The notes under the pieces: model-generated
The model's input: the letters and a program-made list of their open reading frames with translations, nothing else
The model's database searches: none
What the model was told of the DNA's origin: nothing
From: Cordia subcordata
Taxonomy: Eukaryota; Streptophyta; Magnoliopsida; Boraginales; Cordiaceae
DNA length: 64,000 nt
Direction: 5' to 3'
Assembly: GCA_028554755.1 (NCBI GenBank)
Contig: JAPTOF010000007.1
Coordinates: 12,075,001-12,139,000 of the forward strand
In this document: positions 33,246-45,480 of the stretch, one piece after another
How positions within the stretch are numbered: the first letter of the stretch is position 1
Layout: every line of letters starts with the position of its first letter
Translations under genes and position numbers: made by a program

Positions 33246-33648
33246 TGATGTGTCTTGGTTTGTGTGTGGTTATTGACATATATTCTATGTTAATTGAGGT
33301 GTTTCGTGCTACTAGATAGCTTTAGTGTGATATAAACATTATACTTGCACATACTAGGTTCTAAATATTCATAGTTGAGTTTGGAGAAAATATTGCATTA
33401 AGTGCTTATTTCTTGTTCTTTTAGGTAAGAATTGATTCTTGGAGCTTAATTGGATGTGGAGCAATGTTTAGAGGTGTTTTGAAGATGAAGAATTAAAGAA
33501 AATGTATTTTGGAAGCTCCCAGAAGAAGAACAAAACAAATAGAGCCAAAATCGGCAAAAACTGATGTTACCAGTCATCCTCTTTGTTCTTGCCAGTCGAC
33601 CAGCAAAGGATGACCCAGTCATCCAGCAAGACCAGAATGTATTGAAAT
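33246..33648 (+). mobile_element. G2 3' LTR, left piece
   Basis: Begins TGATGTGTCTTGG directly after the polypurine tract; includes part of a palindrome array (gccagtcgaccagc, ccagtcatccagc at 33584-33633). Interrupted by copia C2 at 33649; continues at 42836. Confidence 0.8.
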
Positions 33649-35441
33649 TGTTGGACCTAATATTCTATCACCACATACAAGATTGGTGTCGGATTTTAAT
33701 TTTTAATCCATAATTAATACATGGTAGCGAACATAGAATACTAACATGTTATACACATAGGAATCAATGCAAACTACATAAAGATAAACAAAAATGGGTA
33801 AAGATTTTGTTACCCATGATGTGAGATCTGAGAATTAATGGCCTCTTTGCATCAAATCTTCCTCGAAATTGCCGCCTTGTGGTTTCCTCTACTATGATCA
33901 CTTTTCTAGAACTAGGATAAACTTAACTGTATAGTGGGCAAGCGAAATCAAAGGCTACAATGAAAAGGACGAATCTATCGTGTGTTCTTATTGCTATGTG
34001 TGAAAATTACTGCACATACACCAAGAAAGAAAATATCAAAGAGGCTCAAAATAGGTCATGCTCATATAGTACTATTTATAGTATTAAGCTTACCTTAAAA
34101 GAATAAGATCTAAGCAATGTTGAAATTCCCTCAATACCCTTCATTAAACTTTCTAGATAAGGAACATTCCTTTGGGATAAAAGGACACCTACATATTCCA
34201 TGTTATGCACACACACTAAATATCTCCTATGTTGTCCCCACTTATACAATTAAGATATCCATGAATTATATTAAGAAGATCTAAATAATTAAATCCATTT
34301 TTAATTTCTAAGCTCAAATCTTAATTAAGTAACCCACATATTAAATTCCCCAATTTTGTATCCAATAGATAAGTGGCTACTGGAGGAACCAAAAAACATG
34401 ATTACCCTTGGCTCTTAAAATGACCAAAATGCCCTCGGCACTACTTTAGCAACATCGTGGCCACTTTGACTCCAGTCTATTCCACCAAAAGACCAAAGAT
34501 GCACTTCAAGAATAATTACTAGGTAAGTAGGAGCTTTTTATAGGAAATAACCTCTGTCTTTGACCAACTGTGCGAAATGACCAAAATACCTCTCTATCCA
34601 TACTCATAGTCAAGGCTGGTCAAAAGGTACCATTACATCTAAGACTACATTTGAAACCTTGGAATCTCTAGCCCAAGAAGTGATCACTACTCGGTCATAG
34701 ATCTCTTGATCTAGGGAGTAACCCACAAGCCAAATGACCAATACACCCTTGAAGGGTGATATCACTAGATCTAGATTTATGATGACCAATAGGACAAGTC
34801 TACAAGGGCACATAGACTCTATTGTTGCATATGCATGTCTTGATTGATTAGAGCACAACATATAATGTATGAGGCAGACAATCTTATCACTCAAGACCTT
34901 TCCTCATGGTACATCAAAATATTGCACCCTAACTTCACCAGTTCATCTACACTTGCTCAATATTAAGAGCATCGGTGACTTGGAAGCAGTGAGTATCTCG
35001 TCTTCTATAAATGATGACACAATTCTAGAAGACATACTCATGGTGGTTTTGTCCAATGCCTGGCAGATGTACTAGGAGCGAAGTCTGGAAAGACCATCCA
35101 ATGACTTAGGTAGATTATCCATATCGAGAGACTCATCCACCATAGCCTTATCTTGGCAGAGTGCCCAACACTACCTTCTGGTTATAAACATTAGAGTGCC
35201 CAACACTACCTTCTGGCTATAAACATTCTTCATTATATTTCCAAAGCTAGATTTGGACCTACTGTACGTCTAGCCTCACTGCGTACCCAAAAATTGGACT
35301 ACATCATTGGACCTTTACACAATATATCGCACATATATACCTGAGATAATATGTGTAAGAAGTGCTCATAAACATAAACAATGATCAAATATCTAGCTCG
35401 ATATCCGTGTACAAGTCGTCTTTAGGGCATACAATCCTAAA
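33649..35441 (-). mobile_element. Copia C2 3' LTR
   Basis: tgttggacctaatatt...caatcctaa; matches 41086-42835. It has a private 35-bp tandem duplication (35158-35192, 35193-35227) absent from the 5' LTR. The inner side is followed by atctcttatttgcac, a degraded polypurine complement. Confidence 0.82.
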
Positions 35442-38400
35442 ATCTCTTATTTGCACTAAAGATCACTTCATATGAACCTAAGACCTATAGACTCTACATG
35501 TGTGGCAACATTCTCTTTGGAAGAGTCTTCATAAATAAGTTTGCTACGTTCTCAGTTGAAACAATCTTCTCTACTATTATATCACCTCTCTAAATGAACT
35601 GCCAGATTAGGTGGTACTTCCTCTCAATATGCTTGGCCATGCTATGATTCTTGGGCTCCTTGCACTGTGCAATAGTAGCGGTATTTTCACGGTACAAGAC
35701 AATGGGTTTCTATGTGCAACAGTAGCAGTATTGTCACAGTACAAGACAATGGGTTTCTATAGAGCTGGGACAACTTCTAGGTCTGTGAGGCATTTCCTTA
35801 ACCACACAACCTCTTTTGTAGCCTCAGATACTGCTACATACTCTACTTTCGTGGTTAAGTTTGTGATGCATTTTTGCTTCACACTCTTCCATGAAACTGC
35901 ATTTCCTGATAAAGTGAAAACAAATCTAGAAGTGGACCTCTTGGAATCTTTGTTTGACTAGATGTCCGAGTCTGTATAGGCCAATGGTACTAGATCATCT
36001 ACGCAGAATTCCAGCACATATTGCTTAGTTCTCCGATGGAACTTGAATATTGGCTTTACCGCAATCCAGTGATCTAGTTCAAGGTTTGACGGATATCTGC
36101 TAACCATGCCCACAACATAACAAATATTAGGCCTAGTACACATCATGGCATACATAAGGCTTCTACCTGCCCAAGCATAAGGAACTTTCTTTATCTTCTC
36201 TATCTTCTGAGGTGTTCGAGGACATTGGTCCTGAGATAAAGTAACTCCATGTCTAGAAGGCAAGAAACCTTTCTTGGAGTTTTCCATATTGTACTAGCCT
36301 AATATCTTCTCTATGTAAGAAGCTTGGGATAATGCAAGCCTCTTGTTTTTCCGATCTCGTATAATCTTGATCCCAAGAGCATAGCTTGCTTCTCCCATAA
36401 CCTTTATACGGAATTGAGAAGATAAACAAACCTTTATGAATGATAACATTCCCACATCGTTCCTTATAAACTAGATTTCATCTATATACAGAACTAAGAA
36501 AGCTATAGCATTTTCATTACACCTCTTGTACTTACATGGTTTATCAATGTTTTGTTCAAAGCTAAAGGACTTGACCGTATGATCAAACTTGATGTTCCAT
36601 GCCCTAGACGCTTACTTAACCCCATAAATGGACTTGTTAAGCTTCCACACCATGTGTTCCTGGCCTATTGCAATGTATCCATTTGGTTGGGTTATGTAAA
36701 TGGTCTCATCAAGCTCTCTATTATGAAAAGTTGCCTTGACATCCATTTGCCATATCTCTTAGTCATAATGACAATCAATGGCAAGAAATATCCTGATGGA
36801 CTTAAGCATGTCTACTGTGGGAAGGTTTCCTCATAATCTATACCTTCATTCTGGGTATAACTCTTAGCCACCAATCTAGCTTTAAAAATTTCAACCTTTC
36901 TGTCAGCTCCTCTTTTTCTCTTGTAGACCCACTTACACCCTATGGGTTTTACCTCTTTAGGTGCTTCTACAAGCTCCCAGACACCGTTAGAGTACATAAA
37001 CTTCAATTCATAATCCATTGCCTTGCACCACTAGCTAGCATCTTTATCGGAAACTACTTCATCATAACTAGTGGGATCTTCAACCTGATCCTCTTTGGAT
37101 GTCTCAAAGTACTCTTCGTAGTATCTATCCGGCTACCTTGGAATCCTCCGACTACGATGAGGCTCTGATACATTAGTAGCAACTGGCTGCTTTTCCTTTT
37201 CCATATCAACAGGTGCTTTTAGAGACTCATCAGAGATCTCCTCAAGAGTAACTCCAGATTTTGGTACTTTCTGGATCACTATATCATTTTTCAAGTATCT
37301 AGCATGTGTGCTTTTAAGCACCTTCTAATCCTTGGGATTATAAAAGATTCCACCTCTCGTTCCCTTAGGATACCCAATGAAATAGCATAATTTTGACCTA
37401 GGTTCCAACTTTGTAGCAGCGCTACTTAGCACATTAGCTAGACATCCCTAAATGCGCAAATGACTCAAGCGAGGCTTGCGTTTCATCCACATTTCATGAG
37501 GTGTTCTAGGTACTGATTTAGATGGTACCATATTCAGAACATAAACTGCTGTATCAAAGGCATACCTCAAAAGGATAAAGGCAACGATGGATGAGACATC
37601 ATCGACCTTACCATTTCTAAGATGCTATGGTTCCTTTTTTTTACCGTAGCATTCTACTGGAGAGTGCCTGGTGCAGTCAACTATGCCATAATCCCTTAAT
37701 TCACCCAGGAGCTATTTGCCTCCATGATTATACTAAATAGGTTTGATCTATTTATCTAATTTCTGCTCTGCCTCAGCCTTAAATTCCATGAATTTCTTGA
37801 AGGATTTAGACTTATGTTGCATTAGATAAACATAGCCATATCTAAAGTAATTATCTATAAATGTAATGAAATAGTTATAACCTCTAAGAGCTGGTATACT
37901 CATGGGACCGCATACATTCGTATACACCAATTCCAATACCTTTTCGGCCCTCCGTCCACCAGAACAAAATGACCTTTTGGTCATCTTCCTTTTAAGATGA
38001 GAAATACACTAAGGTTGATCCTCGAGATCCAATGAGCTAAGGGGTCCATCCTTGACGAACCTTTGAATGCATTTTTGACTGATATGTCCCAAACACAAAT
38101 GCCAAAGATAAGAATCATTGGTTTGAGGAAGCTTCCTTTTAAGGGGCTTTTCTCTTTCAGTGTTATGTGTTACAACACAAATAGGGTATAAATAGAACAA
38201 ACCATTATGTAATCTACCAAAGCATATAAAATTCCCATCTTTACTGATATCAACAACAGAATGAAAGCATACTAAAAAACCATCCATCAACAAATAAGAT
38301 TTCCTAATGTATAAAACATAATAAACATTGTTCAAAACTAAAACCTTACTACAAGAGAACCACATACAAACTTGACCAACTACAACAACCTAAACTTTCG

Positions 38401-38480
38401 CTCTTGTGCTAACTCTAAGAGCGAACTCCCCTTTACTCAGCTCTCACATGACCTAAAACCTATGAAAATAATTGCAAATA
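35442..38480 (-). pseudogene. Copia C2 pol: integrase, reverse transcriptase, RNase H
   Basis: Minus strand, in element order: pre-integrase motif LWHLCLGHISQKCIQRF (38100-38000) with its His and Cys; integrase core VYTNVCGPM and YNYFITFIDNYFRYGYVY (37940-37780); RT start VWELVEAPKEVKPIGCKWVY and RLVAKSYTQNEGIDYEETF (37000-36812); LYIDEI at ~36485 in place of the YVDD catalytic box; GRSLMYAMMCTRPNICYVVG (~36160-36100); RNase H with LYCDNTATVAH and KHIERKYHLI (35900-35600). A 47-bp tandem duplication in RNase H (35667-35713, 35714-35760) shifts the frame. Many stops; clearly dead. Confidence 0.85.
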
Positions 38481-39379
38481 TGATTAGTGGCTCCTGAATC
38501 TATAATCCAACAATCAGAAGAATCTGCCACTAAACTGGTTTCAGCATAAAGTAGGAGAGATGTACCTTCCTGCCCAACAGTTGGGCACTTGGGATAGTCC
38601 TTCTTCTAGTGGCCTTTTTTGCCACACTTGAAGTACTTCCCTTTAGGCTTGCTAACACCGGCTCCTTGCTTTGGCCTAAGGGTCCTCTTCAATTTTTTTT
38701 GGTCATACTACTACTTTCCCTTTATCTTGGAATTCTTCCCTTTTGAGTGATGCCCAGAAGTGGAAGCTTGAGAGATATGTATGACCCAAAGGCTTCATGA
38801 TAGCCTTTGCTACCTAGAGCTCCTTTATTAACTTCATTAGATTTATGTTCAACTTGCCCATGTTATAGTTGAGCTTGAACTGATGGTGGAAAGTTCTCTA
38901 AGATCATGTCCACTTGCGACTACTTATCAATGTTTGTACCTAGGATATTGGTAGCATTAAGGCACTCCATAATCTTGAGTACAAGCACTCTGCCAGGTAC
39001 ACCCTCTACCATCTTAGTGGTCATAAGCTATCTTATAGCAGCTTGCCAACAGGCCTACTCTGGTCAACAAACATAAAAGACAGTGAAGTCATGATCACTC
39101 TAGAAATTGCCATGTTTTGATGCTCTTATTCTACAAACCATTCGACATAAAGGTCAACATATAGCACTTGGCCCTACTAATAGCCTTCTGCCATTTCTAC
39201 TTAGTATCGCGCTCGGCATTAGAAGAGTTTACCCTTACAATAGGACAAGGAGTAGTCAGGATATACTTGTACTCCTCGGTAATGAGTACTTTGTCTAGAT
39301 TCTTTTTCCAATCCACAAAATTTAGACTAGTGAGCTTATACTCCCTTAGTATTGTAGCTAATAAACTGAAGAAAGTCAT
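38481..39379 (-). pseudogene. Copia C2 gag and protease N-terminus
   Basis: Gag starts at the minus-strand ATG at 39379: MTFFSLLATILREYKLTSLN, then FVDWKKNLDKVL and YILTTPCP, a typical copia gag opening. A degraded zinc knuckle, YFKCGKKGH with Tyr for the first Cys and a stop for Trp, lies at 38640-38590. The aspartic protease active site is intact: IIDSGATNHIC at about 38510-38478. Stops in between. Confidence 0.8.
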
Positions 39380-41085
39380 ATTGGATATCAAACAATAGAT
39401 CGTAATCAATATTAAGCAATATAAACAGGATACATATGTAATATGTATGGAATAGTGAAAAAACAACATACATTTTTACATCTTTGCCATTTTGTAGTTT
39501 AACCCTCAAACTATAGTGATCGATCAGTGTCTTAACCTTATCACTTGAACTCTATCGACGGGATAGCCAAACTAGTAAATAGTTGACTTAGGTGTAAGCC
39601 TATTTGGATAATCCTTATCTAGATAGACACCATCCAATGGCATCCAATCATTGTTTGTTTACTCTCTCAAACCACCTAGGGTACTCCATTTACGGGATGG
39701 CCAAACCTATGATTCAAGTTGAGTGAAAACAATCATTCCTTGATATTTCTTCCTCGTTATGTCCAAATTTGAGCCCTCCGACGGAGTAGTGAATCTCATC
39801 CATATACCATGAGATGATCTATGATGAAGGACTCTACTGACGGGATGGCCAAACGTCATCAACGTCCTTATGAATGAACATGTTGAATTCACCTTGCTAA
39901 CTCTAAGCTAAGTGGCACCCTCCAATAGGAAGGTAAATGCCACTCTCTCCTAGCGTGAACCGAATGTGGAAGGCCATGTGGTTTTCCATTCCCCTCTCCT
40001 ACTCAATGTTTTAACTTTGAGGGTTTTTCTTATCCTTCATTTATCTCGGTATTCTATTTTAGATCTTAACACCCTTAGGAATCACCGTATTCCACATTGC
40101 ATTACTAAATTACATTTGATACCATAACTGGAATGGACCAGTATTCGGACTAAAATCCATATGGAGGAATTCTTTGAGCTATCTTGATAAGTCCATTAAC
40201 TAGTTAATGTAGGAAAATGAGTAAATTGCCAATTGCATGCATTGCTTCTTTGGAATCTCTAATTACTAAGATGATTAGCCTAAGCAATCTCCAGGGACTT
40301 ACCAAACTCAAGCCAAAACAAGATCTAAGGGTTAGTTAATTTTAAATCCTATTTGAGTGGACATATTGCTATGTGACAGATTGCAGTAATCATACATACA
40401 ATCAAACATGCACATAAATATAACAAAATAAACATTTATAGAAAAATTAAACGATCCCTAATTGATGGTCCCCTATAAATAAGCCTTAAGCTTAAAGCCC
40501 ATAGCAATCGAAATACCAAAAATCTTCAAATAGCTGTAACTATTCCATCAGTCGAGTCCTAGTCGGTCATCCGGTACTTCCAGAGTCCTGTCTGCATCTA
40601 TCGGTCGAGTAAGGCCTCCTACTGGTCAACTGATTCTTCCAAAGAGCTTCTAGGCACTACCAGTTGAGCTAGGGGCTTGGGTCGATCGGCCTGTCCAAAA
40701 TGCCTCAAACAATGTGCTCAGTAGCTTTTTTGGCTCCAAATGATATATTACAAAGAATTACATAGACAAATAACCTATGCAGGCTTCATCTATGACAAGA
40801 AACATAAATGTTGGCCACAAAATATAAGCCATTTCCCCATTTCTATACTTATCTCAATTTGAAGCTACAATAGCTTTCTTTGCAAGAAAACAAATCTATA
40901 CACTCGAACCATCAATTAGAACCAAAATCACACATAAGCTGCAACCACAAAGGTTAACATATAACGCATATACCATAGAAACACATAAATCTTGCAGCCA
41001 TAAGATTATTACACATTCTATTGATTTATTGTGCAATCTAAGGCCATAACTATGTGTATAACGGAACCTATGCTCTGATACTAAT
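39380..41085 (-). other. Copia C2 leader with primer-binding site
   Basis: Non-coding. Three copies of a gacgggatggccaaac-like motif at about 39556-39570, 39691-39706 and 39838-39853. A minus-strand TATA-like box (cttatttatagg, near 40484-40495) with a tcggtcgag / ggtcgatcgg array upstream of it (40545-40690) resembles the gypsy LTR promoter layout. At 41072-41083 gctctgatacta is the complement of the initiator tRNA-Met primer site with one change. Confidence 0.65.
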
Positions 41086-42835
41086 TGTTGGATCTAATAT
41101 ACTATTACAAAATATAAGATTAGGTGTTAGATTTTAATTTTTAATTCATAATCTATACATAGTAGTGGAATATAGCATAATAACATGTTATACACATAGG
41201 AATCAATAAAGATAAACAAGAATGGGCAAAGATTTCTTTACCCTTGATACGGGATCCAAGAATTAATGGCCTATTTGCATCAAATCTTCCTCAAAATAGC
41301 TACCTTGTGTTTTCTCCACTGTGACCACTTTTCTAAAACTAGGATACACTTAGCTATGTAGTGGGCAAGCTAAATCAAAGGCTAAAATAAGAAAGATAAA
41401 TCCAATGTGAGTTCTTGGTACTAGTGTGTGAAAATTACTGCACCCACATACACCAAGAAAGAAAATATCAAAGAGGCTGAAAGTGGGTCATGCTCATCTA
41501 GTATTATTTATAGTACTAAGCTTACCTTAAAAGGATAAGATCTAGGGAATGTTGAAATTCCCTCAGTACCCTTTATTAAACTTTCTAGATAAGAAATATT
41601 TCTTTGGGATAAAAGGACACCCAAATATTCCATGTTATGCACACATACTAAAATCTCCGTTGTGGTCCATGCTTATCCAATTAAGATATCCATGAGTTAT
41701 ATTAAAAAGATTTGGATAATTATATCCCTTCTTAATTTCTAAACTCAGATCTTAATTAAGCAATACATGTATTAAATTTCTCAATTATGTATCTAATAGA
41801 GAAGTGACTAGTGGAGAAACTAAGAGACATAACTACCCTTGGCTCCTAAAATGACCAAAATGCCCTCACCATTGCTTTAGCGACATCGTGGCCACTTTGA
41901 CTCCGGTCTACTCCACCAAAAGACCAAAGCCACACACCATGAATAATTACTGGCTAAGTAGGAGCTTGTTACATGAAATAACCTCTATCTTTGACCAACT
42001 GAGTGCAATGACCAAAATACCCTTCAATCTACATTTGTAGTCAAGGCTGGTCAAAAGGTACCATCACCTCTAAGATTACATTTAGAACCTTAGAATCTCT
42101 AGTCCAAGAAGTGATCACTACCTGGTCATGGATCTCTTAATCTAGGGGGCGACATAGACTCTAGTCCAATATACCCTTGACGGATGATATCACTAGATCT
42201 AGATTATGATGACTAATAAGATAAGTCTAAGGGGGCACATAGACTCTGCTATTGCACATACATGTCCTGATTGATTAGAACACAACATCTAATGTACGAG
42301 GCAGACAATCTTATCACTCAAGACCTCTGCTCAAGGTACATCAAAGTACCGTACCTTAAATTCATCAGTTCATCCACACATGCTCAAGATTAAAAGAATC
42401 GGTCACTCGGAAGCAATGAGTATATTGTCTTCTATAAATGACGGCAGGGTTCTAGAAGACATACTCATGGTGGTTTTGTTCAATACGTGACACACGTACT
42501 AGGAGCGAAGTCCAAAAAGGCCCTCCAATGACCTAGGTAAATCATCCTTATAGAGAGACTTGCCTACTATAGCCTTATCCTGGTAGAGTGCCAGACACTA
42601 CCATCTAGCTATGAACATTCTTTATGATATATCCAAAACTAGACTTGGACCTACTGTGCGTCCAGCCTCACTACACATCTAGCTCATTGGACTATATCAT
42701 TAAACCTTTACACAATGTATCACACATTTATATCAGAGACAATATATGTATGAAGTGCTTATAAACATAAACAATGATGAAATGTTTAGCTCGATATCCA
42801 TGTACAAGTGGTCTTTAGGGCGCACAATCCTAACA
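41086..42835 (-). mobile_element. Copia C2 5' LTR
   Basis: tgttggatctaatata...caatcctaaca with intact inverted termini; partner of 33649-35441. No clean 5-bp target duplication is visible (gaaat on one side, agaat on the other). Confidence 0.85.
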
Positions 42836-44055
42836 AGAATTTCATCGATAGACCAAAATATATTGTCCGTCGACTAGCAAGGTGACTAGTAACACCTATA
42901 GAACAACTATCTAAACTCTTTTTTGGCCTTTTAATTGGGCAGATGAAGCCTATCTTCACCTATCTCTCATCCCCCACTGTAGATACCTATAAACCCTAAG
43001 CAAATCCACTCTTACCCACCTCACTTCCGCACATACCCATTTTAGTTCCATCAAATCCAAGCTAGATTAGGGTTTTCCAATTGGAGGAAGATTTTAAAGA
43101 GATTTGTAATGAACAACATCAAGAGCATGGGGAAGTTACTCTATCTTTCTCTTGTTCTTGATTAGATAATGTTTACTTAGCTTTATTTAGGGTAGACTAC
43201 TACTTTAATTATGGGTCAAGGTATGTAAACCTATTTGGGGATGATTGTGATGATTACTGCATGTCTTGTTCTTTCTTTATTCATATGGCTATAGAAATAT
43301 GTCTCTGTGTTTACCCATTTGCCTATCAATGTTGACATGTATTTTCATGCTCTTAAATACTTAGCTTTGCTTACTTGGTGGTTGATAAATGATGCTTGAA
43401 CTTTAGATTAGTCTATGTGAGTTGTTTTTAGTTCTAAACGCAACTAATAGGTTTCTTAATAGCTTGATCACTCTTAGCAAGTTTGGGTCTTAGCTTTAAA
43501 CCTAGTTAATGACTTAAACCCTAAGATTAGATTAATGAATGACCTCCCTAAGGTCTAATTAGTTATGCCTAATCTCTAATTCACATGGACAATGTTATAC
43601 TCTAGTTTAGGGCCCAAACTAGGGATAGACTCACATTGGTGGTTAGTTTAATTAAGGTAATTGGTTGGAATCTTAATTAGCAACTCAAAAGTCATCAAAA
43701 TCACCCCAAATATAGGGAGATACATCTCCTATAATTAGACAGGTAATCTCTCTAGCCTTCTAATTTGCCTAGTTCCCTCCTTTTAGCTTGTTTTCCCATT
43801 CCTATTCCACACACACACTTTTTAGCTCTTTAGTCCTTTATATTAGATTTATATTCCAAGCCCCACTCAATCTAAACAAAAAGCCAAAAAAAAGTGTTAG
43901 ATTAGGTTTCTTTTTGGTCACTTCCTAGGACACATAGGTTAGAACCATTCTCTATTTTAGCCTCCCTCTGGAGATGACCCCATACTTGCACGACTAGACT
44001 ACAATTGACCCTTACACTTATGAGCTAATTTTTAAGACTTTGTGGAGTAGCATCA
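42836..44055 (+). mobile_element. G2 3' LTR, right piece
   Basis: Resumes the G2 LTR: rest of the palindrome array (ccgtcgactagcaagg, 42870-42890), TATA-like acctataaaccc (42985-42996), hairpins such as ttagctttaaacctagttaa (43491-43510), then a terminal gagtagcatca. With 33246-33648 it totals 1623 bases, the same size as the G3 LTR. Confidence 0.78.
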
Positions 44056-44550
44056 AACCTGTTTTGTATTTTTTTTCCACTTGTGTTGCGATACAAGAGA
44101 ACATCTATTTTTTAAATGTAGCTTCACAAGAAGGATTTGGAGTAAAGGATTAAATCTTTGTAACGCACTAGACCATTTTATTGCTTGAGAAGACATCTTT
44201 AATTATCTCACTCCATTTTCTCTTGAGAAGAACCTGAAGGCACCATCTTGGAACAGTTTTTAGGAGCTTGCATCTATCACATTTGGCTTGAAAGGAACAA
44301 TCAGATTTTCAACAAAGCTGCCCATACAGAAGAATCCATATTTTTTTGTATTTTTAATGATGTTAGAGCTAGAGTCTCTTTTGGAAAAAAAATTTCCTTG
44401 TAATAGCTCAAATAGAGAAATCGGGAAGACGTGGAAAATTGAAGATCTTATTGTATAGGTCTTTCCACCTTTTATACATCTCTCACTTGTAAATTGTACT
44501 TTGTATATTTTGAATGAATATGAAGCACTCACTTGCCCCACAAAAAACAA
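44056..44550 (+). pseudogene. LINE (L1-type) 3' tail
   Basis: One frame reads GACIYHIWLERNNQIFNKAA followed by a short acidic-basic stretch and FNDVRARVSFGK (44250-44390), the zf-RVT region that ends plant L1 ORF2 proteins. A 3' UTR ends with cttgtaaattgtactttgta and an A-rich tail near 44545. The upstream part is degraded and truncated at the G2 LTR. Confidence 0.7.
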
Positions 44551-44639
44551 ATAGTATGTTCACAATAACAAAAATACATGTTCACTGCCTCTATGTTCAA
44601 AATATAATAACTATATATTTACAACTTTAATAAACTTCA

Positions 44640-45480
44640 TTATAATATATTGCCAGCCACCAAAAAACATAGCAACAGTACATCAACCTAATGAAGAAGG
44701 TGGCTATGAGGAAGAAAACAACTCAACTAATGATAAGTAGAGAAACAATTATGAAGAACAAAATGATGAAATGAATCAAGATAAGGAAAAAAATAACGTA
44801 GAACAACACGTTCAAGCAGAAAATGAAAAAGGCAAGAGATCATCTGATGATCAAGAAACAACCAATAATGAAAAGAAAGTAAATGAAGATGGAAACAATG
44901 AATCTAACAATTCACTTGAAGAAAATGAAAAGACAGGTCCCTCAAGGATGCCTCAGCGATAAGAGCTAGAGATGGACACAACTTATAACCCAGGTTTGAA
45001 TCTAGTCCATTACCCTAGGTTGAGTGCCCTTGACTTTCCTAGTGCACAGTATAGGAGACTTGTTGTTCACCTAGGGTTCGCCAGTTGATGGTTGGGCTCC
45101 TCCAGGTGTACTGGTGGTCGAGCTCTACCAGTTGGATTTCTATCGTCACAAAAAAAAAAGAAAATGAGAAGACTAACAAACCATAGGAGGAAAAAGATAA
45201 AAGTGAAGAAGAGAAAGACATTAAACAAAATCAAGACAACAAAAAAATAAAGAAAATGAAGAGCACACAGAGAATAATGAAGAAAATGAATAAGAAGAAA
45301 GCTTGAGGAAAAAGCAAAAACAAGACTAGGGATACAGAGAAGAGGACCTTTAACAAGAGAAGAAACATAAAGAAAACACCCAATAACAAGAGGTGGAAAA
45401 ACAGCTAGAGCAAGCCTTGACCCAATAGGGAGCAAAACAACAAGAAGAAAAAGGCAAAGAGGAAGAAAAAAGATAGCATA
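44640..45480 (+). pseudogene. Lys/Glu/Asn-rich low-complexity coding relic, split by a SINE
   Basis: A frame runs from about 44650 through EEGGYEEENNSTND, a TAG, and then NQDKEKNNVEQHVQAENEK to SLEENEK, where the SINE is inserted at 44935. Beyond it, K/E-rich sequence continues to ~45480 with scattered stops. Such tails occur in several plant transposon and nuclear proteins; I cannot identify it. The antisense hydrophobic frame at 45067-45435 is a shadow. Confidence 0.4.
44921..45173 (+). mobile_element. tRNA-derived SINE with 14-bp target duplication
   Basis: The body, 44935-45159, has an A-box-like segment tgcctcagcgataagagc (44949-44966), a B-box-like ggtttgaatc (44993-45002), a non-tRNA body and an A-tail (45150-45159). 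It is bounded by gaaaatgaaaagac (44921-44934) and gaaaatgagaagac (45160-45173), a duplication with one mismatch. Removing it restores the K/E-rich sequence. Confidence 0.8.

Noticed and set aside
33644..42840. Target duplication of copia C2
   Set aside because: gaaat and agaat differ at two of five bases; I could not support a duplication.
44948..45002. A tRNA gene at the A-box/B-box pair
   Set aside because: No acceptor stem or anticodon arm can be formed; A-tail and flanking duplication show a SINE.
45067..45435. 122-residue hydrophobic frame on the minus strand
   Set aside because: It is the antisense of Lys/Glu-rich sequence (gaa/aag to ttc/ctt).
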